Assembly (NCBI GenBank): GCA_023140635.1
Contig: JAGLLG010000007.1
Span: 1-32,095 of the forward strand
Reading direction: 5' to 3'
DNA: 32,095 nucleotides
Origin: Candidatus Pacearchaeota archaeon
GTDB lineage: Archaea > Nanobdellota > Nanobdellia > Pacearchaeales > GW2011-AR1
In this document: piece by piece, positions 28,775 through 32,095 of the stretch
Numbering within the stretch: position 1 is the stretch's first letter
Layout: every line of letters begins with the position of its first letter
Notes under the pieces: generated by a model
The model's database searches: none
What the model was told of the DNA's origin: nothing
The model's input: the letters and a program-made list of their open reading frames with translations, nothing else
Position numbers and translations under genes: made by a program

Positions 28775-28816
28775 TAACGGGGATAAACCCGTTACTCAAA
28801 AATCTTTAGATTTTTT
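28775..28816 (+). terminator. Tandem hairpins after secY
   Basis: Stem TAACGGG (28775-28781) with CCCGTTA (28788-28794). It is followed by the perfect repeat AAAAATCT (28798-28805) with AGATTTTT (28808-28815), which ends in a T run. It lies between secY and the promoter of the DUF106 gene. Confidence 0.5.
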
Positions 28817-28828
28817 CGGAGCATAAAT
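28812..28828 (+). repeat. Copy of the secY 3' end
   Basis: TTTTTCGGAGCATAAAT is identical to 28738-28754, which encodes the last residues and stop of SecY. The copy ends at the TATA box of the next gene. Confidence 0.75.
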
Positions 28829-28835
28829 TTAAAAA
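28828..28835 (+). promoter_or_regulatory. TATA box of the DUF106 gene
   Basis: TTTAAAAA centred 25.5 nt before the ATG at 28857. Confidence 0.6.
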
Positions 28836-28856
28836 GAAATTTTTTCTTTAGTTAAT

Positions 28857-29261
28857 ATGACATTAACAGAGATGGTGATCCTGCATCCATATATTTCTCT
28901 AGCAGTAATTTCGTTTTGTGTAACTTTAGTTTCAACTCTCGTTCAAAAATGGTTGACGAATCAAGAGCATATGAAGAGTTTAAAGATGCGGCAGAAGGAG
29001 ATTCAGAAAGAGTTGAAAGGATGTAAGGAAGAACACATATTGAAAGAGTTAAATCTTGAGATGTTAAATCTAACAGGCATAATGATGAAGTCCTCGATGA
29101 AGCCAATGTTTGTGACAATTATTCCATTCTTAATTTTATTTAATTGGTTGAAAGGAACATACGGAGCAGAAGAACCTTTGATTGCAAGTTGGATTTGGTA
29201 TTATTTAGGATTTAGTATTGTTTCTTCAATGGCATTAAGAAAAGTTTTGAACGTTCATTGA
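28857..29261 (+). CDS. DUF106 membrane protein (archaeal EMC3/Oxa1-superfamily insertase-like)
   Basis: Small member of the Oxa1 superfamily (relatives: EMC3, TMCO1, YidC), which insert proteins into membranes. It has an N-terminal TM helix (about 10-30), then a charged cytosolic coiled coil (about 32-72, MKSLKMRQKEIQKELKGCKEE and ILKELNLEMLNL). Two more TM helices lie at about 77-97 and 108-128, with MKSSMKPMFVTIIPFLILFNWL as the conserved start of the second. The length of 134 aa is at the short end for DUF106. Its place next to secY is conserved in archaea and fits a role in membrane insertion. It overlaps the convergent gene by 7 nt. Confidence 0.88.
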   Translation: MTLTEMVILHPYISLAVISFCVTLVSTLVQKWLTNQEHMKSLKMRQKEIQKELKGCKEEHILKELNLEMLNLTGIMMKSSMKPMFVTIIPFLILFNWLKGTYGAEEPLIASWIWYYLGFSIVSSMALRKVLNVH

Positions 29262-30049
29262 ACTTTTCTAGATAGAAGATAGTCTACACATTTCTTTTTT
29301 ACCGTTTCATTTTTTGTTGGAAAATTGCCCTCACAGGCCCACTCGGATTGTTTTGTTATTAAGTCTGAGCATTGGGATTTTTTTGTTTCATCTTCTATTA
29401 AGTCGCATAAGAACAGGGAGTTTCGAAATTTGTTTATATCTGCCAGATATAATAGACATAAATCTCTATCTCTTGTTTGTTCACATAGAAAAACCTGATC
29501 GTCTTTACTTATGTCAAGTGAGGTAAGTTTATTTAGGTGTATTGCCATAGAGAAATAGCAAAGATCTTGTTTGTCGAAGCCTGATTCTTCTGCACGTTTT
29601 TTGGTATTAGGATTTTCCATCATTGATTCAGGGAAAGGATCTTTTGGGATTTTTTCACAAAGAGAAAGTATTTTTTTATCGTATATGGAGTCGTCTTGAT
29701 TGATGAGGTAATGCTGGAAGATAGACCACCTTGAGCATTCTAGATATTTAGTAAGGCTGGCGCTTGAGAAACATAAATCGAATCTTTTATCTCCTGATTC
29801 GGATATGTTCATATAAGTTGCGGCGTAAATTGATAGTGATATGTAAAATACAATGAGTATAATTACGGCTATGACTTTAAAGTTGAGTTCTTTTTTACTT
29901 GTTGTAATAATTTTTTTAATTATAAAAGTTAGTATTATACCTACGATGAAGAGTTGTGCTAGGATTATTAGTGAGAATAAAACTGATATAACCTCAAATA
30001 ATATAGCTGGTCCAAATATCGCAAATCCTCCAAATAAGAAATTTGTCAC
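29255..30049 (-). CDS. Cysteine-rich membrane protein, downstream part of a TGA-split gene
   Basis: I do not recognise the family. Hydrophobic residues 5-45 hold two TM helices, a basic loop (KKIITTSKKELNFK) follows, and another TM helix lies at about 57-78. The rest, about 185 residues, is a soluble domain with ten cysteines in five pairs (DLCF/LECS, SLCE/DLCY, FLCE/DLCL, FLCD/SQCS, WACE/KKCV), likely outside the cell and disulfide-bonded. The frame opens with GTG at 30049, but no TATA box stands at the usual distance. The same frame continues upstream past a single TGA (30064-30062) to an ATG at 30214 that does have a promoter. The intact protein would be 319 residues. Confidence 0.6.
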   Translation of the reverse strand: MTNFLFGGFAIFGPAILFEVISVLFSLIILAQLFIVGIILTFIIKKIITTSKKELNFKVIAVIILIVFYISLSIYAATYMNISESGDKRFDLCFSSASLTKYLECSRWSIFQHYLINQDDSIYDKKILSLCEKIPKDPFPESMMENPNTKKRAEESGFDKQDLCYFSMAIHLNKLTSLDISKDDQVFLCEQTRDRDLCLLYLADINKFRNSLFLCDLIEDETKKSQCSDLITKQSEWACEGNFPTKNETVKKKCVDYLLSRKVQ

Positions 30050-30061
30050 TAGAGATGGTAC

Positions 30062-30214
30062 TCAAAATAATATTTCTAAAAAAAGATAGTTTCCTGATTG
30101 CATTAGTCCACTCGTGTTTACTAGGAAGTGTCTTATTATTAAGGATGTGAAAAGGGATAAACATAGATTTAATATTATTAATTTTTTATTTTCCCTATAA
30201 ATAGATTTCAACAT
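30062..30214 (-). pseudogene. Upstream part of the TGA-split membrane gene (50 codons, then TGA)
   Basis: From the ATG at 30214 the frame reads MLKSIYRENKK and then a TM helix (LIILNLCLSLFTSLIIRHFLV). It continues to NYLFLEILF, where TGA (codon 51) stops it. The next codons, VPSLV, run straight into the 264-aa downstream frame. A TATA box lies at 30239-30246. Replacing the TGA by a Trp codon would restore another TM helix across the break and give a topology with the basic loop inside and the Cys domain outside. It may be a recent nonsense mutation, a read-through site or an assembly error. Confidence 0.6.
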
Positions 30215-30238
30215 ATTGGGAATACTTGGTTTTTTATG

Positions 30239-30246
30239 TTTATAAT
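30239..30246 (-). promoter_or_regulatory. TATA box of the TGA-split gene
   Basis: TTTATAAT on the plus strand, centred 28.5 nt from the ATG at 30214. It predicts a leader of about 3 nt and supports 30214 as the true start. Confidence 0.45.
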
Positions 30247-30328
30247 CTTTCTGTTCAGATTGTGGTTATGTAGTATCTCAATATTATTTCGCATACATTT
30301 CCCCTTTCCTTCCTCCCAGCATCTCCAA

Positions 30329-31144
30329 TTATATTTTTTTCAACTTCGCCTTTCTAACAAATTGTTTAGGGCTTAAAACACCAAATTCACTAACAATTCC
30401 CGACAACAATTTCAGTTTCGTTTTATCGAAAGCAGGGTTAATAACATCTATTTTCTCATCCCTATCATCCCAAACCTCTCGAGAGGAACGTTTTTCTATT
30501 TCAATCTTCTTCCCAAACTTCAACGAAACTCCACAAGAGTACCTCGGAATCTTATGAAACTTTGCTAATTGTACCAACATATTCGTTCCAATTTTATTCG
30601 CTAATTTGGTCTTTGTAAAAGCATCCGCACCAAATAAAAAGATATCACATTTCTCTAAAGATTGTTCTGCGGCGAGGTCAGGAGCAACGATTATTTTAAT
30701 ATTTGCTTTCGCCAAATCTTTTGCACTAGCACGTCCTTGAAGCAACGGTTCGACTTCAGTTGTGTAAACTACAAATTTTTTCTTTTGTTTCTTCTTTGCA
30801 TATTTCAAAATATCGATTACCGTAGAGGAATGGCAATGCGTGTAAACATTCATATCGTTTTTAATTAACTTAGCCCCATACTTCGCAATTTTCTCATGAG
30901 ATTTTTTCAAATCTTTAAGAAATTTTTTCGCAGTTAAACTCGGCCGTTTTGATTTAAGTAAAATCTTTATCGCATTTTGCATTAGTGGTTCTGTAGGTCT
31001 TGTTTTAAGAATTTCCTTCGCCGACTTTTTTGTAGGTTCCAGTAAGAAAGCTTTAATCCCAGCCTTCGCGATATTTTCCGCACCCTGAATTTTCACAGAC
31101 ACTATATCTGACAGTATTTTTTCTATATTTCTTCCCTTTTTCAT
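30329..31144 (-). CDS. Ribose-1,5-bisphosphate isomerase (eIF2B-like fold)
   Basis: Converts ribose-1,5-bisphosphate to ribulose-1,5-bisphosphate, the substrate of type III RuBisCO, in the archaeal AMP pathway. It has the eIF2B-alpha/MtnA fold: a helical N-terminus with TRPTEPLMQNAI (48-59), then the Rossmann-like part. The expected catalytic residues are Cys104 in THCHSS and Asp174 in FGADAF, matching Cys and Asp of characterised R15P isomerases, and NKIGT lies at 183-187. The length of 271 aa is shorter than the usual ~320, mainly at the N-terminus. Alternatives are MtnA or another eIF2B-like protein. The AMP phosphorylase gene in this same window supports the R15P isomerase call. The gene is leaderless (TATA box 31165-31172). 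Confidence 0.82.
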   Translation of the reverse strand: MKKGRNIEKILSDIVSVKIQGAENIAKAGIKAFLLEPTKKSAKEILKTRPTEPLMQNAIKILLKSKRPSLTAKKFLKDLKKSHEKIAKYGAKLIKNDMNVYTHCHSSTVIDILKYAKKKQKKKFVVYTTEVEPLLQGRASAKDLAKANIKIIVAPDLAAEQSLEKCDIFLFGADAFTKTKLANKIGTNMLVQLAKFHKIPRYSCGVSLKFGKKIEIEKRSSREVWDDRDEKIDVINPAFDKTKLKLLSGIVSEFGVLSPKQFVRKAKLKKI

Positions 31145-31164
31145 AAAACTAACAATAGGTTCAA

Positions 31165-31172
31165 CTATAAAA
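31165..31172 (-). promoter_or_regulatory. TATA box of the R15P isomerase gene
   Basis: CTATAAAA on the plus strand, centred 24.5 nt from the ATG at 31144. It is part of a divergent promoter pair. Confidence 0.55.
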
Positions 31173-31185
31173 GTTTGTCGAATAT

Positions 31186-31193
31186 TATATAAA
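31186..31193 (+). promoter_or_regulatory. TATA box of the SpoIIM-family gene
   Basis: TATATAAA centred 26.5 nt before the ATG at 31216. It faces the R15P isomerase promoter 14 bp away. Confidence 0.55.
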
Positions 31194-31215
31194 CTAAACT
31201 TGTCTAAGAGAATAT

Positions 31216-32073
31216 ATGATAGAGATGTTGATGAAACCGAAAAAGGCAGAGAGGCGGCCCTGGGAAATGTTCTTCATTGGATTATTTTATGCTTCGGTCT
31301 CCTTCCTTTTAGTTTGGTGGTTTTTTAGTAAAGATTCCGTCTTAAGAGAAGGCTCAGGACTTTTGATGGTGATTTTTACTGTTATGTGTTGTTTACCTTT
31401 TATGTATTATATCATTAAACTTGAAGAGGGAAAAGATATCGAAATTGATGATTCTGGAAGACTGATCAAAGAACATTCCAAGGCACTTTATGCCTTGATG
31501 TGGATGTTCTTAGGATTTGTCGTAGCGTTTTCAGTGTGGTATATTGTATTTCCGGACACAGCAGGACAGAATTTTAATTTTCAGATAAAAACTTTTTGCG
31601 CTATTAATAGTCCATTACATTACTCTAAATGTATCGATAATCATGGTGTTCCTCTAGCTACTGGGGCCGTTACAGGGATGTATAATTTCTTCGCAATTTT
31701 TTCAAATAATATCTATGTTCTGATGTTCACAATTCTTTTTTCGCTTATTTTTGGCGCAGGGGCAATATTTATCCTTGTGTGGAATGCGTCGGTGATAGGT
31801 GCAGCAATTGGAATTTTCGCAAATAAAAGTTTGATTAATTTACCAAGTGGATTGTTTAGATATATGATCCATGGGATCCCGGAGATTAGCGCTTATTTTG
31901 TTGGGGCATTGGCCGGAGGAATTATCTCTGTCGCAGTTATCCGTAAGGATTTACAAGGGGAACAGACTTGGAAGATCTTACAGGATTCGTTGCTATTGAT
32001 AATTATTGCTATTACAATTCTAGTTGTGGCTGCATTGATGGAGATTTATTTAACACCGTTATTGTTTAATTAG
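31216..32073 (+). CDS. SpoIIM-family (DUF95) integral membrane protein
   Basis: A membrane protein of the stage II sporulation protein M family, which is widespread in non-sporulating archaea and bacteria and of unknown molecular role. About six TM helices are seen (near 18-38, 48-66, 90-110, 165-190, 210-240 and 258-280). The family signature is clear: WNASVIGAAIGIF followed by RYMIHGIPEISAYFVGALAGGIIS. An external-looking loop of about 45 residues between TM3 and TM4 has two cysteines (KTFCAIN and SKCIDN). The length of 285 aa is longer than the ~200 aa of the bacterial form because of the N-terminal TM pair. Confidence 0.88.
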   Translation: MIEMLMKPKKAERRPWEMFFIGLFYASVSFLLVWWFFSKDSVLREGSGLLMVIFTVMCCLPFMYYIIKLEEGKDIEIDDSGRLIKEHSKALYALMWMFLGFVVAFSVWYIVFPDTAGQNFNFQIKTFCAINSPLHYSKCIDNHGVPLATGAVTGMYNFFAIFSNNIYVLMFTILFSLIFGAGAIFILVWNASVIGAAIGIFANKSLINLPSGLFRYMIHGIPEISAYFVGALAGGIISVAVIRKDLQGEQTWKILQDSLLLIIIAITILVVAALMEIYLTPLLFN

Positions 32074-32078
32074 ATATA

Positions 32079-32086
32079 TTTTTAAG
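32079..32086 (+). promoter_or_regulatory. Probable TATA box of the next gene, beyond the window
   Basis: TTTTTAAG directly after the SpoIIM stop. By the spacing seen elsewhere, a start codon is expected near 32108, outside the window. Confidence 0.35.
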
Positions 32087-32095
32087 CGTCCAATC

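Noticed and set aside
30062..30064. Selenocysteine or a changed genetic code at the in-frame TGA
   Set aside because: TGA clearly ends other genes in the window, no SECIS-like hairpin was recognised, and the surrounding helix calls for a hydrophobic residue such as Trp.
30329..31144. Reading this gene as MtnA or translation factor eIF2B
   Set aside because: The THCHSS cysteine, the GAD aspartate and the AMP phosphorylase in the window fit R15P isomerase better; the alternatives are kept as less likely.

Overview
The window is archaeal and most resembles a DPANN-type genome (Pacearchaeota/Woesearchaeota-like; an inference). The gene set is archaeal: aIF5A with a hypusine site, aIF1, L32e, L19e, L40e, S4e, a P1-type L12, Taw1, AMP phosphorylase and ribose-1,5-bisphosphate isomerase. 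The DNA is A+T-rich and densely packed. Most promoters have a TATA-like octamer (TTTATAAA, TTTAAATA, TTTTTAAG) centred about 25.5 nt upstream of the start codon, so most mRNAs should be leaderless. I used this spacing to choose several starts.

Layout. 1-6616: the 5' part of ftsZ, an unknown 180-aa protein, a long FKBP-type prolyl isomerase, aIF5A with L40e, a site-2 protease-like membrane peptidase, a tiny lysine-rich protein behind a structured leader, Taw1 for wyosine tRNA modification, an unknown protein and a small Rossmann/CARF-like protein. 6698-8607: the L1-L10-L12 stalk operon with a hairpin leader. 8725-9811: a DUF2238-like membrane protein and two tandem tRNA-Ser genes (UGA, CGA) surrounded by tRNA-derived repeats. 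9812-15663: a two-TM microprotein coupled to a membrane-anchored cyclophilin, AMP phosphorylase with an AI-2E-type transporter, an unknown protein, an SPFH-tail-like protein, a zinc protein with a GIY-YIG nuclease, and a four-TM protein. 15695-27343: one long ribosomal operon, L3 to L15, behind a ~116-nt leader with three hairpins. 27385-29261: secY and an EMC3/Oxa1-like DUF106 gene, each with its own promoter. 29255-32073: a cysteine-rich membrane protein interrupted by an in-frame TGA, ribose-1,5-bisphosphate isomerase, and a SpoIIM-family membrane protein.

How the genes work together. The window is mainly translation (r-proteins, aIF1, aIF5A, tRNAs, wyosine synthesis) joined to membrane insertion (SecY, DUF106). 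AMP phosphorylase and R15P isomerase are the first two steps of the archaeal AMP pathway that feeds type III RuBisCO.

The points most worth a second look are: an unrecognised 65-aa membrane microprotein embedded by ATGA overlaps between L4 and L23; the TGA-split membrane gene at 30062-30064; the duplicated tRNA 5' ends and structured leaders of the two serine tRNAs; the leaders of the L3 operon, L1 and the lysine-rich gene; and the lack of the RNase P p29 gene in its usual place between aIF1 and S17. I see no CRISPR array, insertion sequence or replication origin.
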